Positions 1-10,174 are shown, numbered from the stretch's first letter. The stretch: DNA of 64,000 nucleotides from JBBDMU01 sp040905685 (GCA_040905685.1 JBBDRB010000113.1:1-64000), one strand, 5' to 3'. Translations and numbers: made by a program. Notes: generated from the sequence alone by a model not told the origin.

Positions 1-8
1 GGAGAATT

Positions 9-1271
9 ATGCAAACAGATATTTCAAAACAAATTATTCACTCTTTTGCTGAAATAGCAAAGGACAAAGGTATCGAGCGGGATTTGCTTCTTTCCATACT
101 GGAAGATGTATTCAGGTCTATGATCAAAAAGAAATACGAAAGTGATGAAGCTTTTGATGTTATCCTGAATCCCGATCGCGGTGAGATCCAGATGATGCAT
201 ATCCGTGAAGTGGTACCTGACAATGAACTGACGGACGAAGTCAATGAGATATCCCTGACCGAAGCCCTTAAGCTCGATCCGGACCTGGAACTTTACGATG
301 AATTCGCCCAGGAAGTAAAAATAGAGGATTTTGGTCGCCGCTCGGTTATGATGGCCCGGCAAACGCTTGCCCAGCGCATACGTGAGATTGAAAAGGACCA
401 TATTTTCGATGACTATTCCGACCGCGTGGGGGAGATCGTCCTTGGTGATGTTTATCAGGTGCGAAATAAGGATATTCTCGTTAATCACAACGGTGTTGAG
501 CTTATTCTTCCGAAAAGCCAGCAAATATACAAAGACCGTTACCGTAAGGGAGACACCATACGGGCCGTAGTGCTTGAGGTAAAGCGGGAAAATGGCAATC
601 CGGCCGTAATTATTTCCCGGACATCTCCCTTGTTTCTGGAACGGCTGTTTGAAAATGAGATACCCGAAGTTTTTGATGGTATTATCGAGATCAGAAAGTC
701 CATTCGTGAACCCGGTGACCGCTCAAAAGTAGCAGTAATATCACACGATGAGCGCGTTGATGCCGTTGGAGCATGTGTGGGCATGAAAGGGATACGCATT
801 CATTCCATCGTTAGGGAATTGTGCAATGAAAATATTGATGTCATAAATTATACTGAAAATACGCATGAGTTCATAAAAAGGGCATTGCAGCCCGCACAGG
901 TACTGTCGGTAGAGATTGATGAGAAGTCCCGCGAGGTAAAAGTAGTTGTGCCCGTGGATCAGGTTTCTAAGGCTATAGGTAAAGGCGGCGTAAATATACG
1001 TTTGGCCTCTCAGCTTACCGGTTACGAAATTGATGTTTACCGTGAAGTGGACGATGAAGAGGATATCGATATCTTCGAATTTGCAGATGATTTTGGTGAT
1101 GAACTTGTTCAAAAATTGTATGATATTGGTTGTGACACAGCCAGAGCCGTTCTGGAACTGAATGAAGATGAACTGGTAAGGAGAACAGAAGGCTCAATTG
1201 ACAAGAAAACCGCCGGGAACATAATCAGCACGATCCAGGAAGAGTTTGAAGAGGAAGATCAAGCCGGTTAA
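9..1271 (+). CDS. nusA: Transcription termination/antitermination factor NusA
   Basis: NusA binds RNA polymerase and nascent RNA and modulates pausing, termination and antitermination. The 420-aa protein has the usual order: an N-terminal polymerase-binding domain (about 1-130), an S1 domain (about 135-200) and two KH domains, the second carrying the loop KAIGKGGVN near residue 322. A short acidic helical tail follows. A GGAGA ribosome-binding site sits just before the ATG. infB follows after a 38-base gap, the normal order in this operon. The usual upstream neighbour rimP would lie before the window. Nothing unusual. Confidence 0.97.
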   Translation: MQTDISKQIIHSFAEIAKDKGIERDLLLSILEDVFRSMIKKKYESDEAFDVILNPDRGEIQMMHIREVVPDNELTDEVNEISLTEALKLDPDLELYDEFAQEVKIEDFGRRSVMMARQTLAQRIREIEKDHIFDDYSDRVGEIVLGDVYQVRNKDILVNHNGVELILPKSQQIYKDRYRKGDTIRAVVLEVKRENGNPAVIISRTSPLFLERLFENEIPEVFDGIIEIRKSIREPGDRSKVAVISHDERVDAVGACVGMKGIRIHSIVRELCNENIDVINYTENTHEFIKRALQPAQVLSVEIDEKSREVKVVVPVDQVSKAIGKGGVNIRLASQLTGYEIDVYREVDDEEDIDIFEFADDFGDELVQKLYDIGCDTARAVLELNEDELVRRTEGSIDKKTAGNIISTIQEEFEEEDQAG

Positions 1272-1309
1272 TATAAATATAGGCTTAAGAAAAATGAGGT
1301 TATTTCTTT

Positions 1310-4150
1310 ATGGCAAAAGGTGTTAAACCTAAGAAACTTTTTAAAGTAGCAAAAGAATTTAATGTATCTACAGCATCGATTGTAGATAGCCTGGGCAAGC
1401 ACGGCTTTGAAGCGGCTAATAAACCCAATTTCAGTATTACGCCCGAAATGTACGAGGCGCTGGAATCGGTATACAGCGAGGATAAAGAACGCAGCAGGGA
1501 ACATTCATTGGCTAAGGAGCAATACGAGGAACGACGGAACAGCAACCGCTCCTCCCGCGATTCCGTCAACATTGACACGATGCTCGATCCCATCGATGAC
1601 CTTCAGCCACAGGAACCGTCCGGGGAAGAGGCCATAGAGGAAATCGGGGGACTGGCTCCGGCGGATGAACAAGTTGAAGAACCACAGGTTGAGGAAGTAT
1701 CTGAACCCGAAGAGGCGAAAGCTGTCCCTGAACCGGAAATTTCCGAAGAACCTGCCGGCGACTCCGGTGACGAAGAGATATTGGTGCCGGATGAGGAAGA
1801 AGAGGCAGAGGAAGAAGAGGAGCCCGCTCTGGCCGAAGGGGAGGCGGATAGCGAGGGCTATGAGCCCGAAGAAACCGACGAGGTGGAAGAGCCTGAAGAA
1901 ATTGAAGCCTCCGGAGATGCGGAAGCCAAAGAAGATTCAACCCAGCGGGTCGGACGCCGCAAAAAACTGACGGGTACCCGTGTTCTGGGTACCATGAATG
2001 TGACCAAGGTGCAGAAGAAGGGCAAGAAGAAGAAGCCCAGTGCGGAAGAGTCCGGAGAGGATCCGGAAATAGCCGTCCTTAAAAAGGATGCGGCCGAAGA
2101 GAAGCCCAAGAAGAAAAAAATAAAATCCAAACGCGTTGCCGATGGCGAGAAAACGGACACGGCAGATGACAAAGCTCCGGCCAGGAAAAAGAAAAAACGT
2201 ATTAAGGGACGCGGCCGGGACAAGGTGGACGAGGTTGATGTAGAAACGAAGATGAAGGAAACCCTGGCGGACCTTCGCTCAGGAGGGACCGGCAAGAAAC
2301 GTCAGAAACGCCGCCGCCAGAAACGCGATGAAATGGCGGCTGAGCGTGACAAACAAATGGAAATGGATCAGCAGGATGACACCGTCCTGGAAGTATCGGA
2401 ATATATTACTGTCAGTGATTTTGCCGAACTTCTTGACGTCAATCCAACGGAGATTATTACCCATTGCATGAACCTGGGAATGGTCGTTTCCATTAATCAG
2501 CGCCTCGATGCCGGAACCATAGAATTGCTCGCCGACGAATACGAACGTGAAATTCGTTTTGTCGAAGCAGAAGATCTGACCGTTGAAATTGAGGAAGAAG
2601 AAGACAAGCCGGAGGACATGGTAAACCGTGCACCGGTTGTTACGGTAATGGGCCACGTTGACCACGGAAAAACATCTTTACTGGATTACATAAGGAAAAC
2701 ACATGTAACGGCCGGTGAAGCCGGTGGCATAACCCAGCATATCGGTGCCTATTCGGTTATACTGGAAGATAAACGGAAAATAACTTTTCTGGATACACCC
2801 GGTCACGAAGCCTTCACCGCCATGCGTGCTCGCGGCGCCCTGGTAACCGACCTGGTGATCCTGGTCGTTGCGGCCGACGATTCCGTGATGCCTCAGACCA
2901 TTGAGGCTATTAACCACGCCCAGGCCGGCGGAGTTTCCATTGTTGTGGCTCTTAATAAAATGGATAAGGAAGGGGCCAATCCGGAAAAGATCAAGAAACA
3001 GCTGTCCGATCATAATGTTATTGTAGAGGAATGGGGCGGAAAAGCCCAGTGTGCCGAAGTTTCGGCCGAAACGGGTTCAGGTATTGATGAATTACTAGAA
3101 AAAGTGCTGATCGAAGCTGAACTCATGGAATTAAAAGCCAATCCGAACCGGAAAGCAACAGGGATTGTCCTCGAAACAAAAGTGGATAAAGGAAAGGGAG
3201 TGGTTGCCAATATCCTGGTCCAGAAAGGTACGCTGAAGATTGGGGATCCCTTTGTAGCCGGTCATTATTACGGGCGGATCCGGGCCATGGAAGACATTTT
3301 AGGTAAACGCCTGCCCTCGGTAGGTCCGGCAACCCCGGCCCAGATCACCGGATTCGACGGTATGCCGCAGGCCGGTGATAAGATGGTGGTAACCGAAGAT
3401 GAGAAAATAGCCAAGAATATTGCGACCCAAAGGCAGCAAATCAGGCGTGAACAGAACCTCAGAAGGGTCAAGCATCCTACACTTGAAGATGTCTCACGTC
3501 GCATGGCCATGGGCGCTATAGCCGAATTGAACCTGATTATCAAAGGGGATATGGACGGATCCATTGAGGCTCTTTCCGGCTCGCTTCAAAAATTAAGCAA
3601 TGAAGAGGTAAAAGTTAAGATCATCCACACCGGTATCGGCGCGATCTCCGAATCGGATGTCTTGCTGGCCTCCGCCTCGGAAGCCATTATCATCGGTTTC
3701 CAGGTCAGGCCTTCTTCCAATGCCCGGAAGCTAGCCGAACGGGAAGAAATCGATATCCGGCTTTTCAGTGTTATATACGATGCGGTGGACGCCGTGCATG
3801 ATGCGCTGGAAGGCCTGTTAAGCCCTGAGCTTAATGAGAAGATCACCTCTACAGTGGATGTGCGGGATACCTTCAAAGTTCCCGGCATAGGCACCATAGC
3901 CGGTTGTTATGTGACCGAAGGCAAGATTACCAGAAACGATAAGGTTCGCCTGATCCGTGATGGAATTGTGATTTATGACGGTGAAATCACCTCACTCAAG
4001 CGCTTCAAAGATGATGCGAAAGAGGTGGCCACGGGATATGAATGCGGGATCGGGATCAGGAACTATAACGACATTAAGGTTGGTGACCAGATTGAGGGGT
4101 ACAAGGTTACGGAGACCAAGAGAAAACTTGTTAATGAGACGACTGCATGA
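1310..4150 (+). CDS. infB: Translation initiation factor IF-2
   Basis: IF-2 is the GTPase that brings initiator tRNA to the 30S subunit and promotes subunit joining. In this 946-aa protein residues 1-60 form the N-terminal IF2N-like domain. Residues of about 90-360 are a long low-complexity stretch, first Glu-rich and then Lys/Arg-rich. The G domain starts near residue 447 with GHVDHGKTS, followed by the switch motif DTPGHEAF and NKMD. The C-terminal half carries domains II, III and IV. Its stop overlaps the start of rbfA by 4 bases (ATGA), so the two are probably translationally coupled. The charged linker is typical of the group. Confidence 0.98.
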   Translation: MAKGVKPKKLFKVAKEFNVSTASIVDSLGKHGFEAANKPNFSITPEMYEALESVYSEDKERSREHSLAKEQYEERRNSNRSSRDSVNIDTMLDPIDDLQPQEPSGEEAIEEIGGLAPADEQVEEPQVEEVSEPEEAKAVPEPEISEEPAGDSGDEEILVPDEEEEAEEEEEPALAEGEADSEGYEPEETDEVEEPEEIEASGDAEAKEDSTQRVGRRKKLTGTRVLGTMNVTKVQKKGKKKKPSAEESGEDPEIAVLKKDAAEEKPKKKKIKSKRVADGEKTDTADDKAPARKKKKRIKGRGRDKVDEVDVETKMKETLADLRSGGTGKKRQKRRRQKRDEMAAERDKQMEMDQQDDTVLEVSEYITVSDFAELLDVNPTEIITHCMNLGMVVSINQRLDAGTIELLADEYEREIRFVEAEDLTVEIEEEEDKPEDMVNRAPVVTVMGHVDHGKTSLLDYIRKTHVTAGEAGGITQHIGAYSVILEDKRKITFLDTPGHEAFTAMRARGALVTDLVILVVAADDSVMPQTIEAINHAQAGGVSIVVALNKMDKEGANPEKIKKQLSDHNVIVEEWGGKAQCAEVSAETGSGIDELLEKVLIEAELMELKANPNRKATGIVLETKVDKGKGVVANILVQKGTLKIGDPFVAGHYYGRIRAMEDILGKRLPSVGPATPAQITGFDGMPQAGDKMVVTEDEKIAKNIATQRQQIRREQNLRRVKHPTLEDVSRRMAMGAIAELNLIIKGDMDGSIEALSGSLQKLSNEEVKVKIIHTGIGAISESDVLLASASEAIIIGFQVRPSSNARKLAEREEIDIRLFSVIYDAVDAVHDALEGLLSPELNEKITSTVDVRDTFKVPGIGTIAGCYVTEGKITRNDKVRLIRDGIVIYDGEITSLKRFKDDAKEVATGYECGIGIRNYNDIKVGDQIEGYKVTETKRKLVNETTA

Positions 4151-4497
4151 GTATAAGGACCGAACGCCTGGCTTCTTTATTAAAGGAAGATCTGGGTAAC
4201 ATCCTTCAAAAGGATTATCAACAGGGCAACATCATTACCATTACATCAATCCGTGTTACTCCGGATTTGTCGATCGCCAAAGTCTATCTTAGTATACTGG
4301 CTCCGGGCGGAGACCATAAGGAAGTGTTTCAGTACCTTAACGACCACAATACGGCCATCAGAACAAAGCTGGCTCAGCTAATACGGCATCAGGTCCGAAA
4401 GATACCCGAACTTCATTTCTATCTGGATGATACGGCCGAATACGTCAATAAAATTGAAACCCTTTTTGATAAAATTAAAAAGGATAAAGAAGAATAA
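4147..4497 (+). CDS. rbfA: 30S ribosome-binding factor RbfA
   Basis: RbfA is a small KH-fold protein needed for late maturation of the 30S subunit and processing of the 16S rRNA 5' end. The 116-aa length is normal. The N-terminal stretch (RTERLASLLKEDLGNIL) and the middle pattern (ITSIRVTPDLSIAKVYLS) are characteristic. Its ATG overlaps the infB stop, and truB follows 5 bases after its stop, so it is cotranscribed in the nusA operon. Confidence 0.95.
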   Translation: MSIRTERLASLLKEDLGNILQKDYQQGNIITITSIRVTPDLSIAKVYLSILAPGGDHKEVFQYLNDHNTAIRTKLAQLIRHQVRKIPELHFYLDDTAEYVNKIETLFDKIKKDKEE

Positions 4498-4502
4498 ACC
4501 GG

Positions 4503-5264
4503 GTGCAAACGGCCTCTCCTATATCACTTGAACGGCTTCCTGTCTTTAATAAGGAAAATATCCCGGACCAGAAAGCCGACTTTACCGCAGGGAGCATCTT
4601 CCTGATCAACAAACCGCCGAAATGGTCTAGCTTCCGGGTTGTTGGTTTTCTACGAAAAATGACCGGCATAAAAAAAATAGGCCACGCCGGCACCCTGGAT
4701 CCCATGGCGACCGGGTTATTAATCTTATGCACCGGCAAAGCCACCAAATCAATTAGCCTGATACAGGATCAGCAAAAGGAATACCGGGCAAAGATCACCT
4801 TCGGATCATCCACTCCCAGCTATGATGCCGAAACTGAAGCAGATCATACTGCGCCGGCTGTTCACATTACCGAAGAGCTTATTAAAAAACAGATAGCGGA
4901 ACGCTTCACCGGTGACATAGAGCAGATCGCCCCCATGTATTCAGCGGTAAAGCATCAGGGACAACGCCTCTATAAACTGGCACGGAAGGGACTGGAAGTT
5001 GAAAGGCAGCCCCGACGTGTAACAGTGTATGGCAACACCCTTATCGGTTATCAGCCACCTGAACTGACCGTGGATATTGCATGCAGCAAAGGAACCTACA
5101 TCAGGACACTGGCCCATGACCTGGGGCTGGCCCTGAACTCCCGGGCCCACCTGAGTGGTTTAGTCAGGACCGGCATTGGCAATTACCGCCATGACACCGC
5201 CCTGGATGTTACTGATCTTTTACATATTTTCGAATGCGATGACTCAATTGATCTATCTGCCTGA
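4503..5264 (+). CDS. truB: tRNA pseudouridine(55) synthase TruB
   Basis: TruB isomerises U55 in the T-loop of tRNAs to pseudouridine. The catalytic motif GHAGTLDPMATGLL, with its active-site Asp, is near residues 60-73, and the C-terminal half has the conserved CSKGTYIRTLAHDLG. The start is a GTG five bases after the rbfA stop. It gives a 27-residue leader before the first conserved block (FLINKPPKWSS), a normal spacing, and no ATG lies between. The length of 253 aa fits the short TruB form that lacks a PUA domain. Confidence 0.95.
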   Translation: MQTASPISLERLPVFNKENIPDQKADFTAGSIFLINKPPKWSSFRVVGFLRKMTGIKKIGHAGTLDPMATGLLILCTGKATKSISLIQDQQKEYRAKITFGSSTPSYDAETEADHTAPAVHITEELIKKQIAERFTGDIEQIAPMYSAVKHQGQRLYKLARKGLEVERQPRRVTVYGNTLIGYQPPELTVDIACSKGTYIRTLAHDLGLALNSRAHLSGLVRTGIGNYRHDTALDVTDLLHIFECDDSIDLSA

Positions 5265-6162
5265 GGTAAAGCGGGATCCCGATTCCGTAGTGACGGTAGG
5301 GACCTTCGATGGCGTTCATGAGGGGCATAAAAGCCTGATCCAAACGGTAGTTGAAAAAGCCCGCAAACGCAATGCAAGAAGTATCGTTGTCAGTTTTGAC
5401 CCCCATCCCAGGGAAATCATCGATCCCGGCTTCCGTATTAAATTACTGACCACAATGGAGGAACGGCGGGAGATCATGGGGGATCTTGGCGTTGATATTC
5501 TGGTGGTTATCCCCTTTGACCGGGATTTCTCCCTGCTTGGGTCTGACGAATTTGTTGAGCAAATTATTTATGATAAGGTCGGATTAACTGAATTTGTTAT
5601 TGGCTATGATCATCATTTCGGGAGGGACAGAAAAGGATCCCTGTCGACCATAACAACACTGGGTGAACGGTTGGGATTTGATGTGCACATCGTCAAAGCC
5701 CATGAAGTCGATAAAGTCACGGTAAGCAGTACCACAGTACGGAAAGCCCTGGAAGAAAAGGGAGACGTGGGGTTTGCCCGTCAGTTTCTGGGAAGGCCGT
5801 ACCGGATTTCGGGAACCGTGGTCCATGGTGATAAGCGCGGCGAGCTGATGGGATTCCCAACGGCTAACATTAAACCGGATAATAAAAAAAAGGTCATCCC
5901 CCAAAACGGGGTCTATGCCGTTGACGTGCTTACCGAGGGAAAAAAATATCGGGGGATGATGAATATCGGGGTCCGGCCTACGTTTACCGGGGAGGGGAGA
6001 ACCCTGGAAGTGAATATATTTGATTTTAATCAGGACCTTTACGGAATATCCCTGGAGATTTATTTCCTTGACCGGATCCGGGATGAGAAAAAATTCGCGG
6101 GCATGGAAGAGCTTATCGCACAATTAGAAAATGATAAGATTTCTTGTTCAGAGGCTGAATAA
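5239..6162 (+). CDS. ribF: Bifunctional riboflavin kinase / FAD synthetase
   Basis: RibF phosphorylates riboflavin to FMN and adenylates FMN to FAD. The adenylyltransferase domain opens with VGTFDGVHEGH near residue 22. The kinase domain carries GFPTANI near residue 205 and NIGVRPTF. I chose the ATG at 5239 (protein begins MTQLIYLP, 307 aa). An in-frame ATG at 5176 would add 21 residues lying inside truB that have no family counterpart. Even so, the gene overlaps truB by 26 bases, so coupling is likely. Confidence 0.95.
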   Translation: MTQLIYLPEVKRDPDSVVTVGTFDGVHEGHKSLIQTVVEKARKRNARSIVVSFDPHPREIIDPGFRIKLLTTMEERREIMGDLGVDILVVIPFDRDFSLLGSDEFVEQIIYDKVGLTEFVIGYDHHFGRDRKGSLSTITTLGERLGFDVHIVKAHEVDKVTVSSTTVRKALEEKGDVGFARQFLGRPYRISGTVVHGDKRGELMGFPTANIKPDNKKKVIPQNGVYAVDVLTEGKKYRGMMNIGVRPTFTGEGRTLEVNIFDFNQDLYGISLEIYFLDRIRDEKKFAGMEELIAQLENDKISCSEAE

Positions 6163-6236
6163 AGCGTATATTTATAGCTTAAATACAACATTAATCTACT
6201 TTAGCATAGTAAAATCTAAAGCGGAGATATTCCATT

Positions 6237-6506
6237 ATGATTATTACCACAGAAGAAAAGAGAGAGATTTTTACCAGGTTTGGTAAAACGGAAGTTGATA
6301 CCGGTTCGCCGGAAGCACAGGTGGCCTTGTTCACCGAACGCATCAACAGATTGACCGATCATTTAAAAACTCACAAGAAAGACCATTCTACACGACTTGG
6401 ATTGCTTCGGTTGGTAGGAAAACGTCGAAAACTGCTCAATTACCTGATGAACAAGGATATCGAAGTGTACAGAAAGCTCATCAAAGAACTCGGTATTAGA
6501 AAATAA
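6237..6506 (+). CDS. rpsO: 30S ribosomal protein S15
   Basis: S15 is a primary 16S rRNA-binding protein of the small subunit platform. The 89-aa sequence has the family signature TGSPEAQVALFTERI and LGLLRLVGKRRKLLNYL. A 74-base AT-rich leader separates it from ribF, and a strong intrinsic terminator follows. In many bacteria S15 represses its own mRNA through leader structure. I did not identify such a structure here. Confidence 0.97.
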   Translation: MIITTEEKREIFTRFGKTEVDTGSPEAQVALFTERINRLTDHLKTHKKDHSTRLGLLRLVGKRRKLLNYLMNKDIEVYRKLIKELGIRK

Positions 6507-6520
6507 ACAGCATTAAACAG

Positions 6521-6548
6521 GGCACGAATGTATCGTGCCTTTTTTTTT
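6521..6548 (+). terminator. Rho-independent terminator after rpsO
   Basis: A perfect 7-bp stem (GGCACGA / TCGTGCC) encloses a 5-base loop and is followed directly by nine T. It lies 14 bases after the rpsO stop. It should end the nusA-rpsO transcript, or attenuate readthrough into pnp. Confidence 0.93.
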
Positions 6549-6625
6549 GTTATCCCATAGTCAAGGTCGTAGTTTTAGCTATGCTCCTTTGTTATACAAA
6601 TCAAACACGTAAAGAAAGATAGAAA

Positions 6626-8731
6626 ATGAAAGCTGATTTTAAATCAATTGAATTCGCCCCGGGAAAAACAATAACCCTGGAAACCGGCCGTCTGGCCAAA
6701 CAAGCCAATGGGAGCGCCGTTGTGCGCCTTGGTGATACCATGGTATTAGCTACAGCCGTAGCAGCCAAAGAAGCCCGGGAGGGTCAGGATTTTTTTCCGC
6801 TCTCGGTTGAATACAGAGAAACCTATGCGGCCGGAGGCAAGTTCCCCGGCGGGTTTATCAAACGGGAGGGAAGACCCTCAGAAAAAGAAATCTTATCATG
6901 CCGGTTAATAGACCGCACCATTCGCCCCCTGTTCCCGGGCGGATTTATGAACGAAACCCAGATTATATGCCAGGTTATATCCTCCGACGGGGAGAATGAT
7001 GCCGATGTGCTGGCTGCTGTGGCCACGTCCACAGCGCTTACCCTGTCCGATATTCCCTTTGAAGGCCCGATGGCCCAGGTCAGGGTTGGCAGGATCAACG
7101 GAGCGTTTGTCATCAATCCGACGGTAAGTGAAACCAAAGAATCCGATTTGGATTTCACCGTAGGCGGTACCGCTGAAAGCATACTGATGGTAGAAGGGGA
7201 AATGGATGAGATCTCGGAATCGGAAATGATTGAAGCGATCAAGATTGCCCATGAGTCTATTGTTAAGCTGTGTGCCTTCCAGATTACCCTTCGCGAAAGC
7301 CTTGGAAAGGAAAAATGGGAGCTTGCCCCTAAAGAAGTGGACGCTGAGCTGGTTACCAAAGTGGAAGAAATGATCGGAGATCGTTTCTATGATGTTTCCA
7401 AAGCCGGACATTCCAAGAAAGAATACTCCGGTGCCATCAAGGAAATCGTCACGGAAATCAAGGCCGCGCTTGCCGATGAATTTCCGGAACAGTCCGATGC
7501 CATATCAGAAATTGCGCATGATGTGCAAAAAGAGGTTTTACGCAACATTATCCTGGACGAAAAATACCGGATCGACGGACGCAAACCCGAAGAGATCCGG
7601 CCTATATGGACGGAAACCGGTTATCTGCCCAGAACGCATGGTTCGGCTATTTTCACCCGTGGTGAAACCCAGGCTTTGGTGTCGGTAACGCTTGGCAACA
7701 AACGCGACGAACAAGCCGTAGATACCCTGTTCGATACCGAATCACGGCGCTTCATGCTCAACTATAATTTCCCTCCGTATTGTGTCGGTGAGGTAAAACG
7801 ATTTCTTGGAACCAGCCGCAGGGAAGTCGGCCACGGGAATCTGGCCGAACGGGCATTGAGAAAAATGATGCCTTCAACCGATGAATTTGATTATACCGTT
7901 CGTGTGGTATCCGATATCCTGGAATCCAATGGTTCTTCTTCAATGGCTTCCGTATGCGGTGGCTCGATGGCCCTGATGGATGCCGGGGTCCCTATGAAAA
8001 AACCGGTAGCCGGTATTGCCATGGGCATGATCGTCGGACCTAAAAACGAGGTCGTTTTGGCCGATATCCAGGGTGAAGAAGATCACATGGGCGACATGGA
8101 CTTTAAAGTTACCGGAACACCGGACGGAATAACAGCCTGCCAGATGGATATCAAGGTAAAAGGCATTAGTTTTGAAGTGATGGAAGAAGCTCTGCTTCAG
8201 GCTAAAGCCGGAAGACTGCATATCCTGGAAAAAATGGCCGAGAATATTTCCACTCCGAGATCCGAACTTTCCAAATATGCTCCCCAGTTTCTTAAAATGG
8301 AAATTGATACCGATCAGATCGGATCCATTATTGGTCCGGGTGGTAAGGTTATTCAGGGACTGCAGAAAGAAACAGGTACCGAGATCATCATTGAGGAAAA
8401 AGACAATAAAGGCATTGTGACCATAATGGCCGACAGCGCCGAAAAAGCAGAACTTGCCGCTTCCAAGATCAAATCCATCACCGGTGACCTTGAGGAAGGC
8501 GGAGTGTTTACCGGTACGGTTAAAACCATCAAGGAATACGGGGCGTTTGTCGAAATTGCTCCCGGAAGAGACGGTCTGCTGCACATCTCTGAAATTGCTC
8601 ACGAACGCATCAATAAAGTGGAAGACGTATTGAGCGAAGGTGATCAGATTGAAGTTATGCTGCTCAAAGTGGAAGACGGCGGCAAACTACGCCTTTCCCG
8701 AAAAGCTCTTCTTGAAAAAGAGGAAGCCTAA
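6626..8731 (+). CDS. pnp: Polyribonucleotide nucleotidyltransferase (PNPase)
   Basis: PNPase degrades RNA 3' to 5' by phosphorolysis and is a core enzyme of mRNA turnover. The 701-aa protein has two RNase PH-like domains separated by an all-helical linker. A KH domain follows (IGSIIGPGGKVIQ near residue 565), then a C-terminal S1 domain from about residue 625 (FTGTVKTIKEYGAFVEI). Length and order are standard. The rpsO-pnp neighbourhood is conserved widely in bacteria. Confidence 0.97.
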   Translation: MKADFKSIEFAPGKTITLETGRLAKQANGSAVVRLGDTMVLATAVAAKEAREGQDFFPLSVEYRETYAAGGKFPGGFIKREGRPSEKEILSCRLIDRTIRPLFPGGFMNETQIICQVISSDGENDADVLAAVATSTALTLSDIPFEGPMAQVRVGRINGAFVINPTVSETKESDLDFTVGGTAESILMVEGEMDEISESEMIEAIKIAHESIVKLCAFQITLRESLGKEKWELAPKEVDAELVTKVEEMIGDRFYDVSKAGHSKKEYSGAIKEIVTEIKAALADEFPEQSDAISEIAHDVQKEVLRNIILDEKYRIDGRKPEEIRPIWTETGYLPRTHGSAIFTRGETQALVSVTLGNKRDEQAVDTLFDTESRRFMLNYNFPPYCVGEVKRFLGTSRREVGHGNLAERALRKMMPSTDEFDYTVRVVSDILESNGSSSMASVCGGSMALMDAGVPMKKPVAGIAMGMIVGPKNEVVLADIQGEEDHMGDMDFKVTGTPDGITACQMDIKVKGISFEVMEEALLQAKAGRLHILEKMAENISTPRSELSKYAPQFLKMEIDTDQIGSIIGPGGKVIQGLQKETGTEIIIEEKDNKGIVTIMADSAEKAELAASKIKSITGDLEEGGVFTGTVKTIKEYGAFVEIAPGRDGLLHISEIAHERINKVEDVLSEGDQIEVMLLKVEDGGKLRLSRKALLEKEEA

Positions 8732-8742
8732 GGTAGCAAACC

Positions 8743-8766
8743 GCTGCTGCGCAGTAGAGCAGCAGC
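8743..8766 (+). other. Hairpin downstream of pnp
   Basis: A perfect 8-bp inverted repeat (GCTGCTGC / GCAGCAGC) with an 8-base loop lies 11 bases after the pnp stop. It has no T tract of its own. It could protect the 3' end of the mRNA or act together with the terminator that follows. Confidence 0.6.
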
Positions 8767-8784
8767 CTGCAATTCAAGCAGTAG

Positions 8785-8832
8785 CAGTTACCGGTTCTGT
8801 TGATTAGATAACAGAACCGGAACTGTTTTTTT
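8785..8832 (+). terminator. Rho-independent terminator after pnp
   Basis: A long hairpin has arms CAGTT-A-CCGGTTCTGTT and AACAGAACCGG-AACTG: 16 pairs with one bulged A and a loop of about eight bases. It is followed at once by seven T. It separates pnp from the M16 peptidase gene. Confidence 0.93.
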
Positions 8833-8853
8833 ACCTATAGATAATTTATTAAG

Positions 8854-10125
8854 ATGAGCGAAATAAGCAGCGTACATAAAACGACCTTGCCTAACGGCTT
8901 ACGCATTGTAACCGAAGAGATCAAAAGTGTTCGCAGCTTGTCCGTGGGGATTTGGATTAAAACTGGCAGCAGGCATGAAAGTGATGAACAGGCCGGTATA
9001 ACCCACTTTCTCGAGCACATGCTGTTCAAGGGCACGGATCATCGTTCAGCCTATGATATCGCACTCAGTATGGAGTCGGTTGGAGGGTACCTTAATGCCT
9101 TCACATCACCTGAGTTTACCTGTTATTACGCCAGGTGCCTGGATACAAAACTAGATACAGCCCTGGATGTACTGTCCGACATGGTCCTGAATTCCAGCTT
9201 TCCCGAAGAAGAAATAGACAAGGAGATCAAGGTTGTCATCGAAGAGATGAAGATGTATAAAGACAGCCCCGACGATTATGTTTTTGAGGTCTTTAATAAC
9301 CAGGTGTTTGAGAATCACCCGCTTGGCCGGCCCATTATAGGGTTTGAAGATACGGTTTCCAAATTCAAGCGTGCCGATCTGCAGCGTTATATCCTGAGCC
9401 GGTATACCCCGGAAAATATCATCGTGTCGGTTGCCGGCAATGCAGACCACGAAAAAGTGACTCAACTGGCCATGTCCCATTTCGGCGATAACGGCAAGAC
9501 GACTACTTCGGATTTGCATAATAACGATGCGTTAACGCCTTATAAGACCAGTAATAAGACCATTGACAAGGCCATTGAACAAACCCATTACATCATGGGC
9601 AAGCGGGCGCTTTCCGCACAGGATAATGACCGGTACAAATTGCTGATCATGAATACGATTCTCGGCGGTGGCATGAGCTCACGCCTGCATCAGAATGTGA
9701 GGGAGAAATTCGGGTATTGTTATTCCATTCATTCGTTTAATCAGTCCTATAAGGACAGCGGCATGTTTGGCATTTATACCGGTACGGACAAACAGTATGT
9801 TGATCATGTCAAAGAACTCGTGCAAAATGAGCTCAGGGTGCTCCGTGATGAGATCATACCCGGAAAAGAACTTGGGGAAGCCAAAGCCCATTTAAAAGGC
9901 AAAATGCTGATGTCCCAGGAAAGCATGAGCAACCGGATGATGCGCCTGGCGAAAAGCGAAATTTATTACGATCGTTATATTACCCTGGATGAACTGGTAG
10001 AGGAGATCGACAAAATCACGGTGGAGGATGTCCAGCAATTCAGCAAAAAGTTCTTAAAGGAAGATGATTTCTCGGAAACATTGCTTATTCCTTCCGGGAA
10101 AACCGGGTCAAACGGGGATGACTGA
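8854..10125 (+). CDS. M16 family zinc metallopeptidase
   Basis: This protein is related to the mitochondrial processing peptidase beta subunit and to B. subtilis YmxG. It has the inverted zinc motif HFLEH (residues 51-55, zinc ligands H51 and H55, catalytic E54) within ITHFLEHMLFKGT. A downstream Glu ligand lies in KEIKVVIEEMKMY. At 423 aa it contains two M16 half-domains. No signal peptide is seen, so it probably acts in the cytoplasm. It follows pnp, a neighbourhood also seen in other bacteria. The substrate is unknown. Confidence 0.92.
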   Translation: MSEISSVHKTTLPNGLRIVTEEIKSVRSLSVGIWIKTGSRHESDEQAGITHFLEHMLFKGTDHRSAYDIALSMESVGGYLNAFTSPEFTCYYARCLDTKLDTALDVLSDMVLNSSFPEEEIDKEIKVVIEEMKMYKDSPDDYVFEVFNNQVFENHPLGRPIIGFEDTVSKFKRADLQRYILSRYTPENIIVSVAGNADHEKVTQLAMSHFGDNGKTTTSDLHNNDALTPYKTSNKTIDKAIEQTHYIMGKRALSAQDNDRYKLLIMNTILGGGMSSRLHQNVREKFGYCYSIHSFNQSYKDSGMFGIYTGTDKQYVDHVKELVQNELRVLRDEIIPGKELGEAKAHLKGKMLMSQESMSNRMMRLAKSEIYYDRYITLDELVEEIDKITVEDVQQFSKKFLKEDDFSETLLIPSGKTGSNGDD

Positions 10126-10174
10126 CACCGGAGTTTGTGGGTATGCTTGACAGAACGGGTAAAACCATGGTGAC

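Noticed and set aside
1400..2400. Lys/Glu-rich repeats in infB resembling a repeat array.
   Set aside because: Low-complexity linker typical of IF-2; no unit repeats at DNA level.
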